This document shows, in pieces, positions 1 to 5,513 of a stretch of DNA of 13,381 nucleotides. The translations under genes were made by a program, and so were the position numbers. The stretch is from Symbiobacteriaceae bacterium (GTDB lineage Bacteria > Bacillota > JAAYKD01 > WRDA01). Numbering within the stretch: position 1 is the first letter of the stretch; each line of letters opens with the position of its first letter. The notes beneath the pieces are model-generated. The model did no database searches. It was not told the DNA's origin and saw nothing but the letters and a program-made list of their open reading frames with translations. Location: positions 1 to 13,381 of the forward strand of contig WRDA01000022.1 in the NCBI GenBank assembly GCA_009783675.1. Reading direction: 5' to 3'.

Positions 1-19
1 AGAGTTAGTATTACCTCTT

Positions 20-50
20 CCAAATAACTAAGCGCCCCCTAAGAGGCGCT
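20..50 (-). terminator. Candidate intrinsic terminator after the zinc-ribbon gene
   Basis: A 6-bp GC-rich stem (AGCGCC at 31-36 pairing with GGCGCT at 45-50) encloses an 8-nt loop. On the minus strand it is followed by TAGTTATTT, a broken T-run. It lies 31 bp beyond the stop codon of the small minus-strand gene at 81-281, where a terminator would be expected. On the plus strand the hairpin is followed by GTTTT, so it could act in both directions. The T-run is imperfect, so this is only a moderate call. The first 20 bases of the window show nothing recognisable. Confidence 0.45.
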
Positions 51-80
51 GTTTTAGCGGTAAAAACATTCAGTTATGCG

Positions 81-281
81 TTATCTGTCCCGGGAAGTCA
101 GGTGCCAGCCACCACACACAGGACACTTATACGGCCTCTGATCCTTGCGCATGCGGTCAACCACGCGTCCCCGGTTGCGATGCATGTTGGCTTTATAGTG
201 CCTAAATGCCCACTGGGCTTGCTGCTTTGTTCCAAATCTGACCTTTCCAAAACAGTCCTCGGTTTGCTTTGATGTTACCAT
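81..281 (-). CDS. Small zinc-ribbon-like phage protein, function unknown
   Basis: This is a 66-aa, strongly basic protein. The C-terminus has the pattern Y-K-C-P-x-C-G-x-W-H-L-T-S-R (residues about 51-64), a half zinc-ribbon (CxxC followed by WH) familiar from many small hypothetical phage proteins. The N-terminal half is rich in Lys, Arg and aromatic residues (FGTKQQAQWAFRHYKA), which would suit nucleic-acid binding; that is inference. The ATG at 281 is preceded by GGGAGG at an 8-nt or shorter spacing (GGGAGGAAGCT-ATG), an excellent ribosome site. It lies outside the structural operon, behind its own promoter (-10 at 419-424) and a structured leader. The exact role is unknown; a small regulator or nuclease accessory is possible. 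Confidence 0.72.
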   Translation of the reverse strand: MVTSKQTEDCFGKVRFGTKQQAQWAFRHYKANMHRNRGRVVDRMRKDQRPYKCPVCGGWHLTSRDR

Positions 282-412
282 AGCTTCCTCCCTGGTTGCA
301 GGAACAGGATGTTGGGGTAGCCCTCAGCGTAAAGAGAAAGACTAACCACCCTCCGGCTCAGGTCGGTGGTTAGCCTTAACCATTAGCCTTCTGCCATGCA
401 GACTGCTCTTCT
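282..412 (-). promoter_or_regulatory. Structured 5' leader with possible attenuator
   Basis: This roughly 130-nt stretch lies between the predicted transcription start (about 412) and the ATG at 281. It can form two mutually exclusive hairpins. The terminator pairs 342-350 with 365-373. An upstream hairpin pairs TGGTTA with TAACCA (377-382 with 367-372, loop of 4) and uses the same bases as the left arm of the terminator. It also holds two mini-ORFs joined by TAATG: MAEG (397-383) and a 13-codon MVKANHRPEPEGG (383-342), whose stop falls in the last arm of the terminator stem. The layout resembles a translational or transcriptional attenuator. No known riboswitch consensus was recognised, and the mini-ORFs lack a good ribosome site, so they could be chance. 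Confidence 0.4.
330..373 (-). terminator. Intrinsic terminator or attenuator hairpin
   Basis: A perfect 9-bp stem (CTAACCACC with GGTGGTTAG on the minus strand; arms at 365-373 and 342-350) has a 14-nt loop. A pyrimidine-rich tail TCTTTCTCTTT follows immediately on the minus strand. The tail is interrupted by C residues, so termination may be partial, which suits an attenuator between the promoter at 419-447 and the gene at 81-281. It could also end a short RNA of about 80 nt or serve as a second stop for read-through from the late operon. Confidence 0.55.
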
Positions 413-418
413 GCCTGT

Positions 419-447
419 ATTATAGCGTGAAATGTGCTAAAAAGCAA
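419..447 (-). promoter_or_regulatory. Candidate sigma-70/SigA-type promoter
   Basis: On the minus strand a perfect TATAAT (419-424) lies 17 bp downstream of TTGCTT (442-447), a 3-of-6 match to the -35 consensus. The predicted start is near 412, and transcription would run towards the zinc-ribbon gene at 81-281. The -35 element lies inside one arm of the terminator hairpin at 440-464, so the end of the late operon and the start of the next unit share bases. The perfect -10 and ideal spacing are the support; the -35 is weak. Confidence 0.5.
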
Positions 448-464
448 CAAATCTTGTTGCTTTT
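440..464 (-). terminator. Intrinsic terminator of the late structural operon
   Basis: This is a perfect 11-bp inverted repeat (AAAAGCAACAA and TTGTTGCTTTT) with a 3-nt loop. On the minus strand the GCAACAA stem ends in TTTTT, so it is a standard intrinsic terminator. The A-run on the other side makes it symmetrical and potentially bidirectional. It lies 67 bp beyond the stop of the last clear structural gene (531-923) and 8 bp beyond the stop of the tiny ORF at 472-534, a natural end for the tail operon. Confidence 0.75.
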
Positions 465-471
465 GCTATGT

Positions 472-534
472 TCAGCCACCATCAGCTAGCTTCTCCGACC
501 GCCTCTGCAGACCCTTCTTGATTGGCAACGTCAC
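472..534 (-). CDS. Possible 20-aa small ORF at the end of the tail operon
   Basis: A GTG start at 534 overlaps the TGA stop of the preceding gene (GTGA overlap) and is preceded by a perfect AGGAGG seven bases upstream. The frame runs MTLPIKKGLQRRSEKLADGG and stops at 472, just before the operon terminator. In PBSX-like phages a small XkdX protein (about 40-50 aa) follows XkdW, but this ORF is too short and shows none of that family's pattern. The strong, well-spaced ribosome site and coupled start are the only evidence. It may be a real small protein, a decayed gene or chance. Confidence 0.3.
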   Translation of the reverse strand: MTLPIKKGLQRRSEKLADGG

Positions 535-923
535 TGTATCACCTCCTGCAGCCTACGTATCTGCGCCTGCATCGCATCGAGACGTGCCGACTGCTGTTCA
601 TGCAACAGCAGAGCGTCGATATTCTTGTACGGATAGAGACTATACCCGACAACCTGGCTCTCATCCACCACAAACATCGGCAGACCATCCTCGTCGTAGA
701 CCTGCTCGCCTTCATCGTCTAACACAGGCTCCGTATGATAGGCGATCTCATAGCAGTAGCCAAGGATCATATCATTGCTCCAGGCAGACACAGAGCCATC
801 CTCGTTGTGGAAGGCGAAGAGGCGCTGGCGGTCCACCTCATGGACGGTGAGATAATCAGGTGCATGATCGTCGTCGCCGAGGATAGCGACAATCTGGTGG
901 AGGTTGTTAGTAGCGAATCGCAT
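531..923 (-). CDS. Tail-fibre-adjacent phage protein in the XkdW position
   Basis: This 130-aa acidic protein is the last substantial gene of the tail operon. Residues about 10-95 form a mixed region with a DDEGEQVYDEDG-type acidic segment near its end. The last 35 residues (from about YPYKNIDALLLHEQQ) look like a helix or short coiled coil with heptad-spaced Leu/Met/Ile. In PBSX and the skin element the gene after the tail fibre is xkdW/yqcD, and position and size fit that. The fold is not known to me; a baseplate accessory or fibre-assembly factor is possible. The ATG at 923 has GGGAGG nearby upstream. A weak promoter-like pair (TTGAGC at 970-975, TATCCT at 946-951, spacing 18) lies upstream and could keep expression steady whatever the inversion state. 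Confidence 0.7.
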   Translation of the reverse strand: MRFATNNLHQIVAILGDDDHAPDYLTVHEVDRQRLFAFHNEDGSVSAWSNDMILGYCYEIAYHTEPVLDDEGEQVYDEDGLPMFVVDESQVVGYSLYPYKNIDALLLHEQQSARLDAMQAQIRRLQEVIQ

Positions 924-1002
924 GGGATCATCCTCCCTCGTGGATAGGATAGTGAGTATATAGGTAATCGCTCAAAGCGCGGCTGTGACAGGGGAATTTC
1001 AG

Positions 1003-1026
1003 TCCACCCCCGCCTGCGGCGGTGGA
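1003..1026 (+). repeat. Left inversion (crossover) site
   Basis: This 24-bp site matches the right site (1887-1910, minus strand) at 22 of 24 bases, in inverted orientation. It is an imperfect palindrome: arm TCCACCCCCGC (1003-1013), core CT (1014-1015), arm GCGGCGGTGGA (1016-1026). Extending by one base each side (G1002, C1027) gives a 12-2-12 layout, the form of crossover sites used by small serine recombinases (Hin/Gin/Pin type). On the plus strand it encodes PPPPA at the head of the silent fibre tip. The core CT is not self-complementary, so recombination between inverted copies should invert rather than delete. Confidence 0.75.
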
Positions 1027-1468
1027 CATATATAATGCAGGAAATGAGTACACTTCGCTGACTGGCGGGTGGACACAAAATGCGACTGCAGGGTCTTCTG
1101 TGACTAAGAATACGTCCAATATATCGATGAGAGCCTATCCAAATCGGAAGACCCCAGAAGATATTTATGAGGGTTCTGCTACTATCCAGACGGCAAATGT
1201 TCTGAATCTGGCTGGATTCACATCAATTTTTGCTACATTCAGTTCCCTATCTATATCAGGAACTATTACTTATCCATGGGTTACTCTTGTTGTTGGAAAT
1301 AGAACATGGAGTAGAAGCACTGCTTCAGCGTCATCGTTTACACTTGGTGGGTCAATCTCCGATATAGCTTCGTCCAGTATCAGAATTTCGTGTTTTGCTG
1401 GTAATAATGACAGTTCGGACTCTTCTTATGTGAATGTTGTGCTTACAAGGGTAGAACTTAGACCATAG
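1016..1468 (+). CDS. Silent alternative C-terminal domain of the tail fibre
   Basis: The frame is open from the left inversion site to a TAG stop at 1466-1468 and encodes 149 residues after the PPPPA hinge. It has no ribosome site and no credible start: upstream in frame a TGA occurs at 986-988, and the first possible start is a GTG at 1022 within the site. It is clearly related to the expressed tip: both begin V-(E/D)-(L/I)-Y, have GGWT-x-N, an AGS-x-V segment, an ATFSS-x-S core, SSFTL-x-x-x-ISS/ISD and end in NV-x-x-x-(K/R)VEL. The likely role is an alternative receptor-binding tip, translated only after inversion. Low divergence in framework residues with changed loops fits selection for different receptors. 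It is not an independent gene. Confidence 0.75.
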   Translation, partial: AAVDIYNAGNEYTSLTGGWTQNATAGSSVTKNTSNISMRAYPNRKTPEDIYEGSATIQTANVLNLAGFTSIFATFSSLSISGTITYPWVTLVVGNRTWSRSTASASSFTLGGSISDIASSSIRISCFAGNNDSSDSSYVNVVLTRVELRP

Positions 1469-1492
1469 CTGTAAATCGGTCAGTCGCCCACC

Positions 1493-2917
1493 CTACTTTA
1501 TCAGTTCCACCTTGCTCACGTTGGCTGTTAGTGTAGCTGGTTCGTTTTCATAGTCTTTGGTGACGACTGCTCTCAGAACCACTATTCCAGATGAAACCGA
1601 AGAGATGTTTGCATCTAAAGTGAATGAAGAGGAAGGAGGGTCATACCTAGTTCCAGTAACTCCTCCATTTAGACCTACGCTTACATAGCTATCATTTTTC
1701 GTTGGGAATCCTGTATATGACGTACTACTAAAAGTAGCTCTAAGAATCGAGTATTGCGATAGGTCAACAGTGTTTTTAGTTAGACTACTATATGAGCCAC
1801 TTGATGTGCTTACGTTGGAACCAGCATGTGCATACAATGGGATATTATTTGTCCATCCACCCGAGACTGTCGTGCTTGGATACAGTTCCACACCCGCAGG
1901 CGGGGGTGGAGCGGAATACCTATACACAGCCACCGTCTGCTGTGCCGTGCTGACCACAAAGTCTCCAAAGTCGGCGATCCGCATCGTAATATTCCCCTGC
2001 GTCGTCACCGTAATGCCCAAGCTATAGCTCGCACCGCTGCCGGATAAGCTGCCCCTCGTCGCTGCGCCTGTGCCGTTGGTCAGGGTAATATGCCCCGCCG
2101 TCAAACCCGTAACCACCCGGCTGAAAGTAATCGAAATCGCTGTGCTCGTCGTTACATTGCTCTGTCCGTTCGCCGAGGCGGTCCAAGTCACCCTGTATCT
2201 GGAGTAGACCATCAGCGAAACAGGCGTAGTCGTCACCACGAAGTTCATAAAGCTGTCCACACTGACTGAGATCATGCCCTCCAGGGTAGCGATCACATCC
2301 AGGCGGTAGGTGCGCTCATCGACCTGGTTCAACTGCCCCTTCACCACATTGCCGGTTCCGTTAGTCAAGGTCACATGTCCAACCCCGAAGCCGGTCACAT
2401 CAGTGTCGAAGACGATCTCGATAGACTTGGTATCTTCCTTCAGCGAGACGCCGCCAATCTGCGTCGCCGTGAAGGTCACATTCTTGGGCAGCAGCGTATC
2501 CGCCAGCATCTGCAGCATCTCATCCTGTCTTCGCTGAGCTCTCTCGATGGTTTCTCCCGACTTTTCGAGAATGTCCTCGGCCTCAATAATAACCTCACCT
2601 GGTAGAGGGTCATCTGCGGATCGTGGCTCTGGTCCCTCGGGATCGGGTTCCTCCGGCTCATCGATCTCTGGCCAGAAGGGTATCTTGCCGTTGACTATAG
2701 CCACCCCACGCAGAGATTCCAGGGATATGCTATCGCTGATAGTATCCGGAATCTGCTCTGGATACAACAAACCATCTTTGTCCAAACCAGCGATTCCCAG
2801 TGGTGCTCCCAGGGCATCGTCTATCCTCTGAGCATTGGCATTGAAGTCATGTATGCTGTAGAGATCCTCCTCGGCTGGCTGTATGAGATTGAGTTTAGGC
2901 GTCATCTTTTTGGGCAA
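1493..2917 (-). CDS. Phage tail fibre with switchable C-terminal tip
   Basis: This 474-aa fibre occupies the XkdV position. Residues 1-40 (TPKLNLIQPAEEDLYSIHDFNANAQRIDDALG) match the usual baseplate-attachment start of PBSX-type fibres. A Pro/Glu-rich linker (about 84-103) precedes a probable coiled coil (about 107-140), then two tandem Ig-like repeats (about 146-239 and 241-332), each with a GHxTLTNGTG motif followed by a TLEG- or TTQG-type strand. A PPPPA hinge (337-341) leads to the variable tip (342-474), probably the host-receptor binder. The start is TTG at 2917: AGGAGG lies seven bases upstream, whereas the ATG four codons later has no ribosome site. The tip is predicted to be replaced by the inverted cassette at 1016-1468. 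Base composition drops in AT-richer tip regions compared with the operon, consistent with separate ancestry. Confidence 0.88.
   Translation of the reverse strand: MPKKMTPKLNLIQPAEEDLYSIHDFNANAQRIDDALGAPLGIAGLDKDGLLYPEQIPDTISDSISLESLRGVAIVNGKIPFWPEIDEPEEPDPEGPEPRSADDPLPGEVIIEAEDILEKSGETIERAQRRQDEMLQMLADTLLPKNVTFTATQIGGVSLKEDTKSIEIVFDTDVTGFGVGHVTLTNGTGNVVKGQLNQVDERTYRLDVIATLEGMISVSVDSFMNFVVTTTPVSLMVYSRYRVTWTASANGQSNVTTSTAISITFSRVVTGLTAGHITLTNGTGAATRGSLSGSGASYSLGITVTTQGNITMRIADFGDFVVSTAQQTVAVYRYSAPPPPAGVELYPSTTVSGGWTNNIPLYAHAGSNVSTSSGSYSSLTKNTVDLSQYSILRATFSSTSYTGFPTKNDSYVSVGLNGGVTGTRYDPPSSSFTLDANISSVSSGIVVLRAVVTKDYENEPATLTANVSKVELIK
1887..1910 (-). repeat. Right inversion (crossover) site inside the fibre gene
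   Basis: Read on the minus strand this 24-bp site has arm TCCACCCCCGC, core CT (1898-1899) and arm GCGGGTGTGGA. The two arms are inverted copies at 10 of 11 positions. It differs from the left site at only two bases, both in the distal arm, on the variable side. It lies within the tail fibre gene and encodes residues PPPPA ending at residue 341, the hinge between the constant Ig-like part and the variable tip. The first 17 bases, on the constant side and through the core, are identical in both sites, so the reading frame is kept on inversion. Confidence 0.75.
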
Positions 2918-2928
2918 TGAAGCACCTC

Positions 2929-3474
2929 CTAAAGGGGTGTGATAGGAATCTTTCTATGAGTGATCTCTCCAAGGAACTCGTGGCTTACCGTAGCCAGATC
3001 GGCGTGGGTGTTATACTTCAGCACCACATTAACTACCATGTTAGAGGGAATGACGTCCAGGACATAGGCTCTGATGAACTCATGATGCTCAGCCTGGGTC
3101 AGCAGGATGAAGATCGTCAGAGTTCGCTGCCCCACATCACGGGATGCGATATATTCGCCATCGAGAATGATGTCCAGTCTCTCCAGCAGCCACAACCAGG
3201 TGAAAGGTGGCATGCGGGATTTACGGTCGATCAGTCTCTTGCGACGAAACTCCAGGGTCTCTGTCGGAGAAGCGATGATCCCATACAGCTCCTCTTTCTC
3301 CTGCAAACCGATGCTGTCTGAGCGCATGATGAACTGGTTGTTGTGGATTCTGCGGACTTCATAGCGCAGTGCTTCCTGGCTATAGCCGAAGGCATCGGCG
3401 ATAATCTCTACCTCCAGAACTCCCTCATAAAAGGGTGGTAAGCTCTCGAGATATGTCTCCCTAGAGTCGTTCAT
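2929..3474 (-). CDS. Baseplate protein, XkdU/YmfQ-like (DUF2313)
   Basis: This 181-aa protein matches the YmfQ/DUF2313 family of contractile-tail baseplate proteins, which sit between the BaseplateJ wedge protein and the tail fibre. It starts with the typical N-terminal pattern (YLESLPPFYEG near residues 8-18), followed by a helical region and the segment with R-(K/R)-x-R-L-I-D-R-KSRMPPFTWLWLLERLD, which resembles the conserved YTIPYLKELLE-type area. It overlaps the end of the BaseplateJ gene by 14 bp, so translation is probably coupled. It ends 12 bp before the TTG of the fibre gene. The role is to link the wedge to the fibre, inferred from family and order. Confidence 0.85.
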   Translation of the reverse strand: MNDSRETYLESLPPFYEGVLEVEIIADAFGYSQEALRYEVRRIHNNQFIMRSDSIGLQEKEELYGIIASPTETLEFRRKRLIDRKSRMPPFTWLWLLERLDIILDGEYIASRDVGQRTLTIFILLTQAEHHEFIRAYVLDVIPSNMVVNVVLKYNTHADLATVSHEFLGEITHRKIPITPL

Positions 3475-4591
3475 CGAGGATCACTTCTTCCAGCAGAGGT
3501 ATCTCCTGAATGATAGCGTTTTGCTGCAGACGGATATCCAGCTCATCGTCGTTTAGGGTCAGCTCTTCCACATTAAGTATACCTGGCACAGAGAAGAACT
3601 GGCTGTTGACTCGCGAGCGGAATATCCAGGAGATATATTCCAGCGATCCCCGGGGCGGTGGTTTATCCCATGTGCGGCGTATTTCCACGAAATAGTCTTC
3701 CAGGGCTGTCACGATGAGAGGATACAGCTGTTCCAGCTCGTATCCTGCGGCGATGGTCACCGTGGCCTTTACAATAACCGGCAAAGCCTGAGCCGCCTGG
3801 ATGGTGACCACATGATCGATTGGTGCCAGACCAGTCCCCGAGCCCTGGGGTTCGGGATCCACCGCATCCTGCATTTCTGCTACGAGATACTCGGAAGCAG
3901 GCAACAGATCGCTGCCGATGATAGAGCACTTGACAGTTCCACCACCATCCCACACGGGATATACCTGGACGCCGCCAACACCTGGCAGGCTGCCAACGAA
4001 CTCCCGGTAAGCGGTGATGTTCCCGGCGAAGGGCTGCACCCTAAGCCTCTCGATATAGCGAGCCAGAAGATGATCGTCACTCTCAGCATCGGAGCCGGCG
4101 ATCAGGATGTCACCCAGTTCCGCTGTCTGCAGACCTGGGATATGAGTGATAGGCAATAACTGTCCTAGATAATCGTTACCAGCAGCTCCCGGCTGTTCGG
4201 CTTGCATCCTGTAAACACCGGCAGCGATCTGAGCGACTGTTGCAAATGTCTGTACCTCGCCTATTGCGGAGAATCTGCTGGCTAAGGGTATGGCGAAGGG
4301 CAAGCCATCTGCGCCGGTGAAACGACCTTCCCTGATGGCGGGAGTAGCATCTTCCCTGAATATTCCGATCTCTCCAACCCGCAGCTCCAGATACTCATTT
4401 CGAGCAGTCTTGGCATAGGTATCTCTATATACATCTCGCAGCGAAATATAGGCACTGGCAAGTTGTTCAGCTGCCGGTGCCAGGGTGTCGTAGATAATCG
4501 AGGCTATACGCTTATCAACTGTGCGGGGAACCCTCTCCAGCATCTCTGCCAGGATTTGTTCCTTCGTCCTGACCAGGTGTTCAGGTATCAT
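3461..4591 (-). CDS. Baseplate J-like wedge protein (XkdT/gpJ family)
   Basis: This 376-aa protein has the usual length of the family. The hallmark segment lies at about residues 158-225: ILIAGSDAESDDHLLARYIERL, then FAGNITAYREFVGSLPGVGGVQVYPVWDGGGTVKC. This is the conserved Baseplate_J block, with the acidic-Ser-Asp-Asp-x-x-Leu/Arg motif and the GV-x-x-V-x-P-x-W-x-GGGTV strand. It forms the wedge of the baseplate around the hub and is required for contraction of the tail. The ATG overlaps the stop of the upstream gp25-like gene (ATGA), a translational coupling seen throughout the operon. Confidence 0.94.
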   Translation of the reverse strand: MIPEHLVRTKEQILAEMLERVPRTVDKRIASIIYDTLAPAAEQLASAYISLRDVYRDTYAKTARNEYLELRVGEIGIFREDATPAIREGRFTGADGLPFAIPLASRFSAIGEVQTFATVAQIAAGVYRMQAEQPGAAGNDYLGQLLPITHIPGLQTAELGDILIAGSDAESDDHLLARYIERLRVQPFAGNITAYREFVGSLPGVGGVQVYPVWDGGGTVKCSIIGSDLLPASEYLVAEMQDAVDPEPQGSGTGLAPIDHVVTIQAAQALPVIVKATVTIAAGYELEQLYPLIVTALEDYFVEIRRTWDKPPPRGSLEYISWIFRSRVNSQFFSVPGILNVEELTLNDDELDIRLQQNAIIQEIPLLEEVILDERL

Positions 4592-5004
4592 AGCAGGGAG
4601 AACCTCCTCTCCTGGCGAACGGCGCCATAAATGGTGTCGACAGTGAAGTATATGCTCAGGTCGTCCAGACCACCGTGGAAGAGGAAGTCATAGACCTTAA
4701 GAATACGGTCGTCACTGAGTAAACATTCGCCGATGCGTCTCCTCAGCTCCGCCTCGACGATGAAGCGGTCTAACCCCTTCAGGTCATCGATGGCGATGCC
4801 ATAGCCGCTGTTGCCATAAATCGTATGAGCGTTCTGCTCGGTGATCAGCGCCTTACCTATACTCTGCAGTACCGCCTCCTGATCATCCACCATGCCCACA
4901 ATGCGCTTTCTTTCCAGGTCGAGTCTGTAGGTCAAGGATGGCATCCTCTCCGGAACAGTCGTCAGAGGAGCAAGATCGCCCATTGCTGGCAACAGTGTAC
5001 TCAT
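4588..5004 (-). CDS. gp25-like baseplate wedge protein (XkdS, DUF2634)
   Basis: This 138-aa protein is in the size range of the XkdS/DUF2634 family. It contains the gp25-like core: a helix with V-L-Q-S-I-G-K-A-L-I-T-E-Q (about 45-57) followed by the IYGNSGYGI strand (about 62-70), then a helix rich in E-x-E-L-R-R-R-I (about 84-91). T4 gp25 binds the first sheath ring and the BaseplateJ wedge, and the adjoining BaseplateJ gene fits that. The start is preceded by AGGGAGG nine or so bases upstream, and its ATG overlaps the TGA of the preceding hub gene. Confidence 0.9.
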   Translation of the reverse strand: MSTLLPAMGDLAPLTTVPERMPSLTYRLDLERKRIVGMVDDQEAVLQSIGKALITEQNAHTIYGNSGYGIAIDDLKGLDRFIVEAELRRRIGECLLSDDRILKVYDFLFHGGLDDLSIYFTVDTIYGAVRQERRFSLL

Positions 5005-5513
5005 GGCGTAACCTCCCTTAAACGAAACAGCACTACATACTGCTGACGGCGTCGAACAGCCAACAAGGCGACTTTATCCCCTGCTATCAGCGCCCTTTGC
5101 ACGAGGATAACCCCATCCTCATTTGGCAGCCAGGTATCTCCGCCGTCCCGATAGCATTCCCTGAAGCGACGGTCGCCGAGCTCTTCGCTGATGGTCGCAG
5201 CGCTGCCTTCATATCCCAACGGACCCTCAGGCTCTGTTCTGCCACTAATGCCATGCTGATGGGTCTCCGCCGCATCCATCTGCGTCGCAAGCATCAGATC
5301 ATGGCCGTGGGGATCAAGTGTATGACGGTGCCTTAGATCGATCTCCTTTGGCAGTACTGCATCGGATAACAGTAACGCTGCTGCAGGCAGGATGTCGTTC
5401 TCGGCTATTTGGATGCTTAAGGGGTCGATGCTGACGACTGTGCCGATTTCCAGTTCAGTCAACCCCCAGGCAGTCAGGGTGTTCTGGATCACCCGCTGTA
5501 TCGACTCCAGCAT
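5001..5513 (-). CDS. Baseplate hub/spike-associated protein (XkdR, DUF2577)
   Basis: This 170-aa protein fits the DUF2577 family in position and pattern. An N-terminal helix precedes an OB-like strand set (IGTVVSIDPLSIQI, about 23-36), and the C-terminus has the GDKVALLAVRRRQQYVVLFRL strand pair, close to the family's GDKVLLLRxxGGQKYIVLDR ending. Residues 62-87 hold three His-x-His pairs (H62/H64, H69/H71, H85/H87). HxH pairs bind iron in trimeric spike tips of phage P2/phi92 type, so metal binding is possible, but that is inference. It overlaps both neighbours by a few bases and lies in the hub block. Confidence 0.82.
   Translation of the reverse strand: MLESIQRVIQNTLTAWGLTELEIGTVVSIDPLSIQIAENDILPAAALLLSDAVLPKEIDLRHRHTLDPHGHDLMLATQMDAAETHQHGISGRTEPEGPLGYEGSAATISEELGDRRFRECYRDGGDTWLPNEDGVILVQRALIAGDKVALLAVRRRQQYVVLFRLREVTP

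Larger units (their letters stand above)
1003..1910. mobile_element. Predicted invertible DNA segment switching the tail fibre tip
   Basis: Two inverted 24-bp sites (1003-1026 and 1887-1910) bracket two homologous coding stretches that converge on each other. One is the expressed C-terminus of the fibre gene (minus strand, to 1493) and the other a start-less C-terminus on the plus strand (to 1468). Exchange at the CT cores would invert 1016-1897 (882 bp) and place the silent tip in frame after the constant fibre part, giving 490 rather than 474 residues. Related invertible fibre systems are known in Mu, P1 and e14, where a serine invertase switches host range. No recombinase gene is in this window, so the enzyme must be encoded elsewhere if the switch is active. 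Confidence 0.8.

Noticed and set aside
956..1002. Short similarity between the left flank (TATAGGTAATCGCTC and GGCTGTG) and the coding sequence just before the right site
   Set aside because: The matches are 7-16 bases, in a different order and frame, and could be chance; a vestigial duplication cannot be supported.
767..1119. Minus-strand ORFs at 767-1078 and 928-1119
   Set aside because: They read through the inversion site and the XkdW-position gene in wrong frames, without ribosome sites and with unlikely composition.
1022..1468. Plus-strand ORF as an independent gene with GTG start
   Set aside because: The GTG lies inside the inversion site, no ribosome site precedes it, and the product is a homologue of the fibre tip with no N-terminal part. 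It is better explained as the silent half of an inverting pair.
2010..2480. Tandem DNA repeat in the fibre gene
   Set aside because: The two Ig-like domains are similar as proteins (GHxTLTNGTG), but the DNA has diverged; this is an old domain duplication, not a recent repeat or phase-variable tract.
1003..2917. Diversity-generating retroelement acting on the tail fibre tip
   Set aside because: No reverse transcriptase, and the two tips differ by wholesale replacement and indels rather than adenine-specific substitutions in a repeated template.
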